Source of the DNA: Diorhabda sublineata
Taxonomy: Eukaryota > Arthropoda > Insecta > Coleoptera > Chrysomelidae
NCBI RefSeq assembly: GCF_026230105.1
Contig: NC_079484.1
Coordinates: 10,059,805-10,123,804 of the forward strand
Direction: 5' to 3'
DNA length: 64,000 nt
Shown here in pieces: positions 10,894 through 22,569 of this stretch (positions within the stretch are counted from its first letter, which is position 1; the number at the start of each line of letters is the position of its first letter). Below the pieces are notes generated by a model. The model was given only the letters and a program-made list of their open reading frames with translations, was not told where the DNA came from and made no database searches. The position numbers and the translations under genes are program-made.

Positions 10894-12470
10894 TTATTTT
10901 CGTTTTTTTCTAATTAATACCAAATAGTCGTTTTTATTTAGTTTAAAGTATTTTATTGACCTATTATCATAAATCTATGAATCATTGTTTTTTTTTTCAT
11001 GATAATTTTACTTTGAAAATTCGTGCTTCGATTACGTTTAAAAAGTGTATGTCAATTTTTTTTCTGTTCAGCATATTCCGTTATTTGATATAAACTGAAA
11101 GAGCATCAATTAATTACTTTCCGATTTCTTGACAATAGAAAAGATTCTAAACTTGTCTTGATATGAGGTGAAGCTATATAAAATGTTTAGAATAATATTA
11201 ACAATAATATTTTAACAGTACTTGCACGATTCATCCTGTAATTGCTTCTGAAGGTTTACGAATACTTATAACTCTAGCCCATTTATGAATACTGCATATT
11301 AATAGCTTATCTTCTTTTATTTGCCCCTACTTGATTGATTTTCGAATGCGTTTCCTTCCAATACGATGACGCTCGATTTGAGTTATTTTTTTTATTAAGG
11401 TTGAGAATCGAATGGAAAAAATTTTCAGGTAAGCTTAACTATTAAATTGAATTCTATTAAAGTTAAAAAACAGCTTACTTAGAATTAAAACTACCTATAT
11501 AACATTTTTTGTATACTTTTCGTTAAGGTGAAGTTCGGGTTTGAAATTGGGTAGTCATTAATATTGCAGAGGATTTCTAGGGCCTATTCTATTCGATATT
11601 TAAACAGTAAAATAAGTTATATCCATTTAATAGTTATTTATAGTTAAATTGATACATTTTTTTTGTTTTCCGTACTTAATTAATGAAATTTCACTGATTA
11701 TGATGTTATATTGGCAGAAGATTAAATTAGCATGAATAAATATTTTGGTGGGGTCCACCTCATTTTTAGTCATAAAAAATTATTATATTAAACAATATTC
11801 TTTTTCATGTTGTTCATTTTTTCGGCAGATTAATTATAAAAATTAGACCCAAGTATGAAAACCAAAATCTAATTTCTTTTTTGGACAATAAAAAATTCAA
11901 AAACCCCCAATTTCTCGATTCGTCTCTAAAAGTTTTACTAAAAAGTTTTCACAAATTATCAAGAATTTTGAAGTTGATATATTTAGTCATTTTCTCTAAA
12001 TTGTTGAAAATTTAAACAATAAACATAATAACGAAATTTTTAGGTACGTAAGACGATACTTGAATATAAAACACGAAAAAAAAAATTCACAAGATCAAAT
12101 TAAGAAATAATTTGGTAATAAAATAGATATAAAGGTATCAGTAAGAGTGCAGCCCTAACTTTATGCTTTCTTTATAGTCGTCCATTAATCTTGTGATGTT
12201 TTGAACCCCCTCACTCCTGTTAATACATGGTGAGGTCTTAGACTACCCGTCACACCTGTCCAAAATCACATGTAGTATTTTTTTACTACAGAAGACATTC
12301 TTCTATTTTTTGGAGGTCTTCTAGACTTTTTAAAAGGAGTGGGACTGATGGATCAGCTGTAAACACTGGGTTCCCTAGTATCGCAGCAAGAAAGGGGGCC
12401 ACGATAGATCCTTTGGTTGGCAGTGTATACGAGATCCTAAATCCATGTACATACATACATTTCCTGGAGT
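10894..12470. other. AT-rich stretch, no gene recognised
   Basis: No supported ORF. The part at about 12180-12470 is less AT-rich (for example TGGATCAGCTGTAAACACTG) and may be an unidentified repeat, but I could not match it to anything in the window. Confidence 0.5.
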
Positions 12471-12477
12471 TTAGTGG

Positions 12478-12579
12478 AAAATACTAGTAATATTGTGAAA
12501 AAAGGCGTCGAGCGCTCGATGTTTGAGATATATAGAACAAAGCGCCCCATGCTTTTTTCACAATAATACTAGTATTTTA
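12478..12579. repeat. foldback element with CpG-rich inner arms
   Basis: The left arm starts AAATACTAGTAATATTGTGA and the right arm is its complement (TCACAATAATACTAGTATTT). A run of A/T follows, then CpG-rich inner arms GGCGTCGAGCGCTCG and AAGCGCCCCATGC, with a central AT loop around 12522-12536. Arms are about 40-45 bp. No coding content. Architecture matches the foldback units at 8.2, 21.3 and 56.9 kb (AT outer arms, CpG core), although the primary sequence differs. Confidence 0.65.
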
Positions 12580-12609
12580 AATTCATTATTGTTTTAAGCT
12601 AATTTTGAG

Positions 12610-12685
12610 AAAAATATATATAAAGCCAGGACCAACGAATTCGCAGGCTTACGCCTTAGCCCGCTCGGTTAGCGAACGCAATTAA
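12610..12685 (-). repeat. tRNA-like (pol III A-box) sequence, probable SINE head
   Basis: On the minus strand the sequence reads GCGTTCGCTAACCGAGCGG then GCTAAGGCGTAAGCC and TTCGTTGGTCC. TAACCGAGCGG matches the tRNA A-box consensus TRGYNNARNGG at 10 of 11 positions, and the following CTAAGGCG is typical of Leu/Ser tRNAs. A recognisable B box (GGTTCGANNCC) is lost or interrupted, so it is not a functional tRNA gene. The best reading is a decayed tRNA-derived SINE; a chance match is possible. It lies about 30 bp from the foldback element at 12478-12579. Confidence 0.4.
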
Positions 12686-13119
12686 AGTGGTGGGATATAT
12701 TAACAGTAATGCGCCACATAGGAGAGTTACAAACAAACTCACGTACACGTGAAACTAATATTACCGTGTTAATAAACATGTTACTAAATAATCGAAAGCT
12801 TATTGAAGAATTTTAATAGACGATTGGCAGATGATGGAATGTTGAATAATGAACAAAAAAATCGTGTTACATCAAATTCAAATATTTTCAACATGCAAAT
12901 CCGAATTTAATTACCAAAATTGTAAATTAAAATGAGAGTTGTGTCTATGGTCTGTGTCAATAAGGTGTTAATTCAGAGCTATCAATAGAAAACCGTCAAT
13001 AAAAGTGTCTGATCATGGTCATTGTTTTCTTTAATCTTGAAAACATGTTGCGAAGAAAGTATGGAACGTTTATAAAACAATATGCTAAAAACTACAAATG
13101 GTTTCCTTCTTCATCGTGA

Positions 13120-13277
13120 TCATGCAGCAAGTCGCTTTTTATTCGAGTCTTTCTTTCTGTCCACATACTCTTCAAAGTGCTGTAAGAGAAATGCTTTAAC
13201 ACCATTCTTGATATTAGTAAGGCACCTATAGTGTGCTATTCCGAGAGCAGCCTCGTCGTCGTGGTGCATGACGGCGC
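13120..13277 (-). CDS. possible terminal coding exon, unidentified
   Basis: After a plausible splice acceptor on the minus strand (a TTTGCTTCAG tract ending near 13278), an open frame reads VMHHDDEAALGIAHYRCL, continues with a charged segment EEYVDRKKDSNKKRLAA and stops at 13120-13122. GC content and amino-acid usage are higher and more protein-like than in the surrounding random ORFs. I do not recognise the family and see no upstream exon or clear AATAAA. It could equally be a captured gene fragment or a transposon remnant. Confidence 0.3.
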
Positions 13278-13504
13278 TGAAGCAAATTGTTGAAAATAAT
13301 ATATTTTTCAAATGAAAATATGTAATAAACTTGGATGGAATACGTAACATGATAACATGGATTGTGTTAAATAAATATTATTCATGTTTGAGCTGGAAAT
13401 GTACGAATCTTTATATATTAAGCGCTGCATCGGTCGCGATTTCATTTTTAGTCAGATCGATAATTAAGTGAAAAGGTATCTATTTTTGGAACTTGAAACT
13501 AGTT

Positions 13505-14270
13505 ATCTATAGTTTTATAGATAGGCCGATGACATGGTCCTGATAGCAGACAACATGAATCACCTCATAGTTGGAATACACAGTCGGCTTATGGGAATTA
13601 ATTTCAAAATAAAAAAAATCCTAATAATCACCCGCAAATTAGATATGAGTTATATATAGGGTTCTAGAATGTAAAACTATCATACAATAACGATGAGATT
13701 GAAAGTATAACAAAATTTAACTATCTGGGCACTTGGTTATGTGAAACTGGTCATCAGACATAGAGATCAAGAGAGAGAAAAAGCATGGGGCATATTGATG
13801 AAATTCAAATACTTGCTAGCTAACTTACGAAGATTCAAAAAATGCTACGTCTGCTCAGTGCTATTGTATGGTATTTAAGACTGGACACTGAAAGTTAGCA
13901 CCATGAACAGATTGGAGTTATTTGAGATGTGGTACTACCGAAGAATTTTCCATGAACGGCAAGAACAACCAACGAAGAAATTCTGAGAAAAATAGGAAGT
14001 GAACGTGAACTGCTGGACACAATGAAACGTAGAAGCATACTTGGGACATGTGATTCAGAGCGAGAGGTGCCATTTGTTTCAGATTTTGATAGAAGATGAA
14101 ATAGAGGGAAGAAGGGATTGGTCTAAAGAGGATGTCTTGCTGCATAATATCGAAAACTGGAAAGGGATAAGAACCACAGAAGAATTAATTCATATCACCA
14201 GAGACAAGATAAAATGGTCAGATGTGATTGCAAACATACATTAATGGATAGTAGAAGAAGAAGATTTGAA
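13505..14270 (+). pseudogene. RTE-like LINE, RT palm to 3' end
   Basis: Reading begins at the catalytic box, where the Tyr codon is now a stop: ADDMVLIADNMNHLIVGI at 13525 onward. It continues with ITKFNYLGTWL, FKYLLANLRRFKKCYV, MNRLELFEMWYYRRI and the long intact tail LGHVIQSERCHLF ... TRDKIKWSDVIANIH ending at 14244. A GAAGAAGAAGA tail follows. The order and tail are those of insect RTE-like pol. Several frameshifts inactivate it. The 5' part, including the endonuclease, is absent, as in a 5'-truncated retrocopy. Confidence 0.75.
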
Positions 14271-15555
14271 GTCTTGTGTTTTGTGTTGTGCATTAAGGTT
14301 AGTTAATTTATTCTATGTTTTGTCCAAGGGCCCCGAAAGTGCGTGGGTCTCTCCAGAAATGTTATTAGTCATGGATTGACCTTTGGGGTAAGTATATTGT
14401 TCGTCAAGGGTAGTACTTGAAAGGTGTTTGATTCAAATTTTATTTTAGCTCTTCACTTTGTTTTTGATAAAATTGAAATATATTTTATTCTTGTTCCTTT
14501 TGGGAACTTATCTAATTGTGAGTCTATCAATTCAAAGCGAATACATCTCGTTGATTAGTAATTTTAGCAATGAAATTGGAAAAGATGACTGGGCTTAATT
14601 TCATGTTATAGTTATTATATTAAACCAATCGATGTTTTCATTAGTTGCGATGTCATCTTATATATAAAATATAATGTTGAGCCCTGCTGTTCAGCTGAAC
14701 CTTGTTTTGTAATAAAATTATTTAACACATTATTATACATCAACATCCAACCATAAAATGTAGTTAATTGTTAACAACTTAAAAATGAACTGAACCATAA
14801 CGCGATAAAAACTAAAAACATTAACTTAAAAAAATAAAAGTGATGGAAATCTAGTCACAAGTTTATCGAAGCAATAGAACAATGGTTGAAACTAACTTCC
14901 TGTTTAGTATGGTATGTAAATTTTTTTTATAATTCTTATTAACAAAATCATTAATATTCATTATTCGGAATAAGCACCATAGTTGGAGGTCCCAGAACTA
15001 ATGTTTATTTGTTTTTTAATTGCTCGTTTATATACGAGGGATAATGCAAAAAAATCATATTTTTACTAGGTCGCAAGTAGTTTCAGTTGATTCTATTCAA
15101 ATTGATGAATAACGATGAATATATTTAGCAATCGGCCACCCATTTCTCCTCCGAAAACTTGAATTACCACTTCGAGATACCAGCCTTGTCGAAGTCATGA
15201 AGGACACATCACGTCTTAGAAAGTTTTAAAATATGTTTCTATAAATGGATTATTCATTGGCGTAAATGGGATATTCCGAAAGGAATTTGTAGTAGATACA
15301 ATAGGCTTTTTGAGTAATAATAAAACAGATTAAAAACATATTTCATAAAATATTTCTCTAAAGAAACCAAAGAATATTGATTAAATCTTATAAAAGCTGG
15401 TAATAGTTCTAGATATTGTATTTGAAAATATCGTTTTGAATAATTAATGCGAATCACCGAAAACAAAAGCTGCTATTATCGTTTTTCCCGCATAAATCGG
15501 AGTTCCTAATTTCACTGTCATTGTTAGTGACAGATAATTCAATAAATAATTCTGC
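14271..15555. other. AT-rich stretch, no gene recognised
   Basis: Short ORFs at 15254-15466 and 15444-15680 (minus) show no motif; the second overlaps the start of the inverted repeat. Nothing else supported. Confidence 0.5.
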
Positions 15556-15556
15556 C

Positions 15557-15915
15557 ATATGCCCAGCGTTTTTGGAAAAAACTGGTACTTTATGTATAAA
15601 TTGCAATTGTTTAAACAAATTATCAACAAATGGTTCTTTGGTTCGGACAATTTTAAAAAGATTTTTGAAAGTCGAAACATCGACGATTTTGACTAACTTT
15701 CGATGTCAGTAACTTTTGACCAGCTGAACATTCTTTAAAATTGAAAAATTGTACTTGTTTTTATAACCTTACTCTACAAATTATTGCGATTGACAACTTA
15801 GCGTTCTCTCAACGTTACAGCGCGTGGCGACAAGCCTCGATCACCGCGAGCCGAGCGCAGGAGGCTCTGTTCTGGTTTTATATCGCTAATTTACTATTTG
15901 TCTTAAAAAAAAAGA
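15557..15915 (+). repeat. second large inverted repeat, left arm
   Basis: From ATATGCCCAGCG to the poly-A after TTGTCTTAAAAA, this arm matches the reverse complement of about 16311-16757. Shared words include AAAACTGGTACTTT, GGTTCGGACAATTT (arm-2 equivalent GGTTCGGACGATTT), GCGATTGACAA and GCAGGAGGCTCTGTTCTGG. The inner end holds an unusually GC-rich block (about 15820-15875) which in both arms translates to a similar peptide containing QEALFW. Whether that block was coding is unclear. Confidence 0.75.
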
Positions 15916-16310
15916 TGAGCAGCAAAACTTTGACATTAACATTAACAATATCATTCCATTACACGACCAAATAAATTAAAACCTGAATGTAGTAGTAGTC
16001 TTATATATAACTTTCAATAATTTTTAGTTGTTACATTACAAGTTGATTTTATTGTTATTACTTTATAAATTCATTAGGCCAATTGAGAAAATGAAATGGA
16101 AACGTTTGTTGTTCGATTTAGATAATTGGTCATTAATATGGAATAATGAAAATTCGACATCAATGTTAGTAAGTGAAAACATAGGAGCGTGCGTAGACAT
16201 CTAATACTGACTGTGATATAAAATTATAATGCACATTAAATATTCATTCAATAAGATAAATTATTCATAAAAATTTAGAAAAATATATTTTTTGCCATGA
16301 TATGAGAATG

Positions 16311-16757
16311 AGAGATATCTTTTTAAGACAGGTAGTAAATTAACGATACAAACTGCGCGCCAGAACAGAGCCTCCTGCTTTCGGCGCGCGGTGATCGAGG
16401 CGCTACAACTTTGAGAATGCGCTTGATTGTCAATCGCGATAAGTGCCAAACGCCTGACCTGAATTAATATCGAAGTATACCAATTTGAAGAGTAAGGTGC
16501 AAAGAACAAGTACGATTTTTCAATTTAAAAAAATGTTTAGTTGGTCAAAAATTATTAACATCGACTTTCAAAAATTGATAAATTTTTAAATATGCATTAA
16601 ACGGAAAAATGGCAAGAGATTTTATCTTAAAATTGGCCATATTTGCATAAAGAAATCGTCCGAACCAAAAAACCACTTGTTCATAGTTTGTTTCAAGACT
16701 TTCGATTTAAACAAAAAGTACCAGTTTTTCGCAAAAACGATGGGCATATTTGGCACA
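16311..16757 (-). repeat. second large inverted repeat, right arm
   Basis: Inverted partner of 15557-15915, about 450 bp because of indels, for example an insertion near 16570-16650. On the minus strand it carries the same GC-rich block (about 16355-16400) and the peptide ITARRKQEALFW. The 400-bp spacer between arms (15916-16310) is AT-rich and featureless. Whether the pair is the two termini of one foldback element or two independent copies in opposite orientation cannot be decided from the sequence. Confidence 0.7.
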
Positions 16758-16789
16758 CGACAGCATTGACCGCTCCCGGATTATACATT

Positions 16790-18540
16790 TAGTAGTAGCA
16801 ATATAAACAGGAATTATAATAAGCATTTGGAACCGTCATACTGTAACTCGTCCAGAAATGGTTAATAAAAAACGTACCCTTGTATTTGGCTACCGTCAAA
16901 GGTAAGTAAATGAGGTAGCAAATAAATATTCCACTCCAACAGGTATGCAAAATTTTGCAAAAAAGGTTACATATGAGAAAGGTGGTTACCGCAATTGCTT
17001 AATGCTGATCAAAAGTTAAAAAATGCAGAAAAAATTTGAACGAATACTTGCATACCTTTATTAAATTTCAGAAACAAAAATGCGTGGTCATAAATTGAAC
17101 TCTACGTACCTCTTTATTTCCACCCTCAAATAAGACGATAGAGGAGGTATTATCATTATTACCTGATTATAGAAAAGCGTATATCCAGGTAATGTTGCTA
17201 TTTAAGATATTTCGATTTCCATTTTCTGTTATTGAGAGTCTTTTGCCTGCTTATTATAGCAATGGAAAGGTTCAAAGTTATTAATGATTATCGCCAACAA
17301 GTAATGCTTGTAGAGTCTGCCAAATTTAAAGAACTTAATGTGCTGACGACTGGTTAAACTTAGTGGATATTTGCCATACGTTCTTGTAAGGCCAAGATTT
17401 TGCTCTGAAAAGCTAAAATCCAATTTCTCGTTGCAACATTATCACATTAAAGATATTAAAGAATTAAACCATTAAAGTATAATTAACAGTTTAAAAAGAA
17501 AGGCTACAGTGGATACCATACAATAAACAAATGAATACCTTGTCTCTTTGTGATATGTACTACATTCGAAATAATTTATACAACAATAAACGGACACTTC
17601 AACCACTTTTACCTGAAGAAACTATGGATATGTTCGAAGGAATTAATGTTATATCAATTGGAGAAGATTTTTTCTTAATTAACATTTCCCATTTGTGCAT
17701 AAAAAATACATTTACAATTATTGTGCACAATATTTATTCCAGTTATTTACTATACAAACTTGGAAAAATGGTCATTTATACAGGTAACATTTTGTTTACT
17801 TCCCCATAAATGGCAGGGAACTAAATAAACTTTTTCTGTTGTTAAAGTAAGGGCTGGATTTGAAGGTTTAAATACGAAAAAAATTGTAGTAGATTTTAAA
17901 AAGTCAATCTATAATGCGGTGCGAGCATTTTGGTGAAAATTAGAATTGATTTATCTTAGTCAAGCTTTGTTTTCCAAAATATATAAAATCTTTTAGACAG
18001 ATCCCAGACATTAAAAACCAAGAAAGTGAGATATTTAGGTGGTGTAAATTTACTTTTGGCTTGTCTTTTCTGAATATTAGTGGTATAGGTGATTGTTTCA
18101 CATTTTTTATTGAGTAAATTCACCGTAAGATGAAAGACTTTTGAAATTCGCCGACTATTCAGAGGAGAAATCTCTTCACTCTAAGTTTAATTTTTCATAT
18201 TATAACAATTTCTCGTTTATTGAAGTGTTGTAGCTATTGCAAACTGAGACTTATATGAAACCACAAGATATGAATGAAAAAGTGAAAATTGCGATCTTGT
18301 AGTACGTAAATGTACAAAAATACTACGTATAAATCGATACAGCTTGGGGAAATTCTGAGGATACATTTTGTAAAATGTGTATCTTATATTCACTTCAGTG
18401 TAAATATATAAATAATATATGCATCTGTGAATACATGTATGCAACTTTAGAAATTCACTTCTAAATAAAATAGGATTGGTTAGGTTATGAATATTATCTG
18501 TTGGGAGAAACTTAAATAAAATTAAATTAAAATTTCAATC
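16790..18540. other. AT-rich stretch with an unassigned ORF at 17531-17809
   Basis: The plus-strand ORF 17531-17809 contains LPEETMDMFEGINVISIGED, which looks slightly protein-like, but I recognise no family. No splice or poly-A context supports it. Elsewhere only low-complexity sequence. Confidence 0.4.
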
Positions 18541-18547
18541 CTAATGA

Positions 18548-19232
18548 CATATTACCAGTTGTAACATGCCATTCGGCTTGTTGCGTTTTTCTTTAAACAA
18601 TTTGAATATTCCTTTAATCACGTATTGTGGCATAGTCGCCACTTCGGATTTATTTATTCCAACATTTGAGTTTTTAAAGAAATTTATTTGTAGTCTGGTG
18701 TTTTGATCCTTGGTGGTAGAAATTCCCAACCTGTCCGCTGTAGAACTGCGAAAAATAAGAAAGTTAAGGGAACACAGATGGAAATTACGGATGAAAGAAC
18801 AAGTAGGTAGAAAAGATCTAGATACAAAGGAGTTTCTGCTCTAACATAAAAAAACTGAATTTATATTTTTAAAATATAACCAAATAGGAATCTGTTCTAT
18901 TATATTTGTTGAGTTTTCCAAATAAATAAAAAATACGAATTTATATGAAAACTATCAAACAAAATTTGCTTAAAACAAGAGAAAATCCATAAAGAGAACC
19001 GGAAATTTTGTGAGCACAATGATAAAACAGGAAGAAAAACTTACCAGAGAATGTAAAGAATAAAAGCTTCACAAATTTACTAAAATTTACTTTGATTTGA
19101 AGTGTAGATGGGTAGAAGAATTCGAATCGATAACAAATTAATTTCCTCAAAAACTCGAATGTTAGAATAACTAAATCCAAAATGTTTGAAGAAAAACGTA
19201 ACAAGCCGAATGGCATGTTACACTGTGGGCGT
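18548..19232. mobile_element. non-autonomous element with long terminal inverted repeats (possibly hAT-like)
   Basis: The left end CAGTTGTAACATGCCATTCG (from about 18553) and the right end, whose complement reads CAGTGTAACATGCCATTCGG (from about 19229 inward), share about 110 bp. The shared part continues GCTTGTTRCGTTTTTCTT and later AACATTYGAGTTTTTRA. The left arm has an extra 50-bp segment around 18605-18655. The CAGTG start recalls hAT termini, but no 8-bp target duplication was found, so the class is uncertain. The interior has no recognisable transposase. Confidence 0.55.
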
Positions 19233-19479
19233 ACCCTCAAATTTCAAAGACTAGCAACGTTCAATTTATGGCATCCCTCAATGGACAACAAAGCACTTCG
19301 CATATTCACTTTCACCTTGGATTTCAAACTATAATTGTCCACAAAATTGTTGAAACAATGGATCTTATCAAAAGAAAAGCTTTCAAGAAAAGAAAAATCG
19401 TTTTTACGACCAATGTGTACGTAATCTGAATTAATTATCTAGAAAAAGAAATTATTTATAACTGGTCAATACTAAGCTT

Positions 19480-19850
19480 ATTTGCTGACCTATTTTAATC
19501 CCGAACTGAAAAAAATACCGTATTTCCTGAAGAAACGAATTTTGTCAACTATTTGTCAACTGAGTTTTTGCTTTTTCCTCCATATTCAACTAATCTGGCT
19601 CTCTTTGAGTACTTTCTGTTCTAAACTAAAGGCTTGGTGGGTGTCAGAGATAAAAGCTTGTTTCTCTCTCGAAAAATTACACTTTGGATGGTTTGAAAAA
19701 ATTGTAAATTCGTTGGATATGTGTATAGAACAAGGCAATTTATTATTTTCGTTGAAAGATTATTCTACCGTCAAAACTCTCACGTGTTGTGTAATGGAGG
19801 TCTTAAATATATGGCTAAAAATTACTTTTCTCTAATTCCGCTATCAAATG
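19480..19850 (+). pseudogene. Tc1-like (IS630-type) transposase scrap
   Basis: A frame around 19575-19630 reads FPPYSTNLALFEYFLF, a degraded form of the PPYSPxLxPIExxFSxLK block containing the third catalytic Glu of Tc1-like transposases. Downstream the ORF contains WFEKIVNSLDMCIEQG, comparable to the W-x-x-x-x-x-x-x-x-x-C tail after that block. The first two catalytic motifs are not visible. This is a short, weak match. Confidence 0.4.
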
Positions 19851-20169
19851 TGACACTTTAAGTCACTCCTTGACATTATGAAACGTAACATTTTTCATAA
19901 CCGTAATATATCAGTCATGAAAAGTAATTATATAAAAACTTCACATAACTGTTCAAGTTTCAAAGAGTAATTTATTAATTACTGTGAAAATTGACAATTA
20001 TTTCATTATTTAAACTGACAATTAACTCATTATTTCAATTTAATACTATTTTAAGATTTATAAACATTGAAAACAACACTATTAAAGACGAGTTATTTAA
20101 AGTAAGTCTATTATCTGATTGAATATTCTCTTGAACTTCTTGTCTAGTGTTTATGGACTTGGCTCAGAA

Positions 20170-21170
20170 AAGAATTTTTCCTGGAATTGTTCTCTTATTT
20201 TTTAATGAACTCTTAACATAATCTTCGGCTGAACTGTTGGATTTCCATCCTCCGTGTTGCTTTATTTTCAGAATTTCTGTTCCTGAGTCTGCCAGGAGAG
20301 ACGCTGACGAGCGTCTGAAACAATGTCCTGACTATCCTTTAACATTAAGTAAACCGAGCAATCTTTGCTCGTAATTTTCCGATGATATTTATGCCCACGG
20401 GTTGTATACAACTTTTACCATTATAATATCGCACAAAAAATGTATCGTGCTTCACAGCGAGAGGTCTAATATTCCTATACTTTTTGAGGAGGTCAACAAC
20501 ATTAACACCAGACCAGAAATTCCCGAATAACGTGTGTTTTGCTTTTTGGAATTGTAATTTTAAAAAAATTACTTTTATCGAATACGTCTCCTTCTCGTAG
20601 GAAGGTAAGTTCTGCCTTCCTGCAGGCTCCAGCAATCTCTATTATCATTGTGACCTAAGAAGCAGATTTATTTAACAATAAATTATAAACTTATCGTAAA
20701 CTCATTTGTACTTTTGCGAATAGAAATATTTCGTCTTAAGCCTCTTTTATAAATCTTCATTCTCCTTCGTCAAAATCTCGAATTTTTTGCATGGTATCCT
20801 GCTGACTGTCTCTTCAGCGAATTAAAAACATAGTGTACCTCTCGATATCGATATTTTTGCGCACGGTGAATTCAAATCTCAACAATGAATATGTAGTAAA
20901 CAAATTCGACGCCTTTAATGTTTCTAAATTTTCAAAATAAACAAGTAGTATCTTTTCGTTGATTTTTTTTATATTTTTCCATATTTTTGGTAGGCTATGG
21001 CGTAACTTCTTTTTCAGGAAAACTGCAGTATTTGCAGACTCTCTTTTTTCGAATGGAATGTGATTCGCTATCTGAAGACATCTTAAGTAATAACTTCTGA
21101 CTTGATTCGACTTATTTTTAAGACGTGCTTCAATAGTAACAGTACTTTTAACACCATTCGATTTCACATT
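20170..21170 (-). pseudogene. Crypton-type tyrosine recombinase relic
   Basis: The N-terminal core-binding part (21167-20814) ends with LLVYFENLE and TTYSLLRFEFTVRKNIDIER. The catalytic domain follows: EIAGACRKAELTFLREGDV (first catalytic Arg, about 20640-20590), RYYNGKSCIQPVGINIIGKL (about 20400), RRSSASLLADSG (second Arg, 20282-20317) and HGGWKSNSSAEDYVKSS (about 20205-20257). The R...R-x-x-(S/H)...HGGWK order marks a tyrosine recombinase of the Crypton transposon group found in insects. Frameshifts and stops near 20160, 20340 and 20815 make it inactive. No inverted repeats are expected for this class and none were seen. Confidence 0.7.
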
Positions 21171-21224
21171 GATATTTCCATTGTAATTGAAGATTCTATT
21201 ATATATTATAATAGCGCGGAATTA

Positions 21225-21380
21225 CATAAAATATTGTACGTAAAGATGTTACGAAAACAGCGATAATGTTGAACTCGCGTTATTTGCAAAACTCGCTGGC
21301 GCTCGTTTTTGCAAATATTACGCTTGTTGAACAATATTGCTCTTTTCATAACTAGTTACGTAAATAAATATTTTGTACAA
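21225..21380. repeat. foldback element with CpG-rich core
   Basis: The left arm (TACGTAA...GATAATGTTGAACTCGCGT...ATTTGCAAAACTCGC) is complementary to the right arm (GAGCGCTCG-side GTTTTTGCAAATATTACGC, GTTGAACAATATTGC, CTAGTTACGTAA). The outermost parts AAAATATTGTAC and its complement TATTTTGTACAA also pair, giving arms of about 70-75 bp. The loop is the CpG-rich CTCGCTGGCGCTCG (about 21292-21305). No ORF. Confidence 0.65.
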
Positions 21381-21389
21381 CTGTTACAA

Positions 21390-22560
21390 AAACTTGACCT
21401 ATCTGTAGCTCTATAGATGCGTAAATGTTAACTTTTCTCACCGTAAAATGATCAGTCGATCATTCAACATAAAATAATTATATTTATTGAAATAATAATT
21501 GAGAGTGCAGTTTGAACAATTATTTCGAACATAAATTCCCGAATATGTTCAGTAACGTTAGATATTTCTTGAACTGATTCCACAATTTTATCAGATATTT
21601 CAATTTGTTTAGAAGAAGATGGTGAGGACACATCTTCGACATCAAATGTATAGATGAAAGAACCAGCCAGTATCTAAAAATAGTTCTTGTGGTCCGAGTA
21701 AAAAATGGAAATTATAAAAATTATCAGCTAGCTTATTATAAAGGATAAATTTATTCAATACTGAATGATTTCTGTCATGTACTTGACACTTTAAGTATAT
21801 TTTGTGCTTTATTAACCGATTCCAGTATCATAAATATTACTCCTGAAAGTACACGGCATATAATTTCATCGAATCGTTCATGGTTGAGGAATCTTTTTTT
21901 AAATAATTAACAGCAGGATAATTCTTTGAGAAAAGTTGAATTCATTAGAGATGCTTTATATAACTTATCAATTGAAAAGGCCATTGAGGGATTGTCAAAC
22001 TCCTTTTTGTCTCGAAGCTTGCACAACTCACGCGGAGATTGTCGTCATTTAGCTTGTTTACGGGATTTCATTCATTATGTTACGACAATCAACTTGTTTG
22101 AGATTTTAACAATGGACATATAGAATATAAAATTTGTTTTAAATATGCAATGCAAATGAAATTTTATACGTGAAGTCGGAAATTTTGAGAATAACTCACT
22201 CCAAAACACATGGAAGTGAATAAGTGAACTTTTTGTTTCACTTTGTTTATGTTAATGAAAAATGTTCTCCAACTTAATTCCTGAAAGTTTATTATGAGAT
22301 GGAAACAAAATTGCTTGAAATTGTTTTATTTAAAATATCATTCAAAAGTGCAATAATCTCCTTCATAGTACTAGTCAACATAGAACTGATCACTTTTATA
22401 AATACGCCAAGAAGAAATGCAGGTAGGTCAGAAGAGGACCTGAAACCCCGTGTGGGAACAAGATAGTGGAAAGTTTGAAGGGTACCTAATAATAGTAACA
22501 GATAATGATTAAAGTCCTCCAAAGAGACGTCCGACGTGGGTCAGAAACTTTTGAATTTTT
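21390..22560. other. no gene recognised
   Basis: The plus-strand ORF 21926-22123 (contains IEKAIEGLSNSFLSRSLHNS) is mildly protein-like but unassigned. Nothing else supported. Confidence 0.4.
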
Positions 22561-22569
22561 AGCAGTCGA

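Noticed and set aside
16960..17060. Weak mariner-like string (LPQLLNADQKLKNAE)
   Set aside because: Only one short block fits, no catalytic motif is nearby, and the flanking frames are unrelated.
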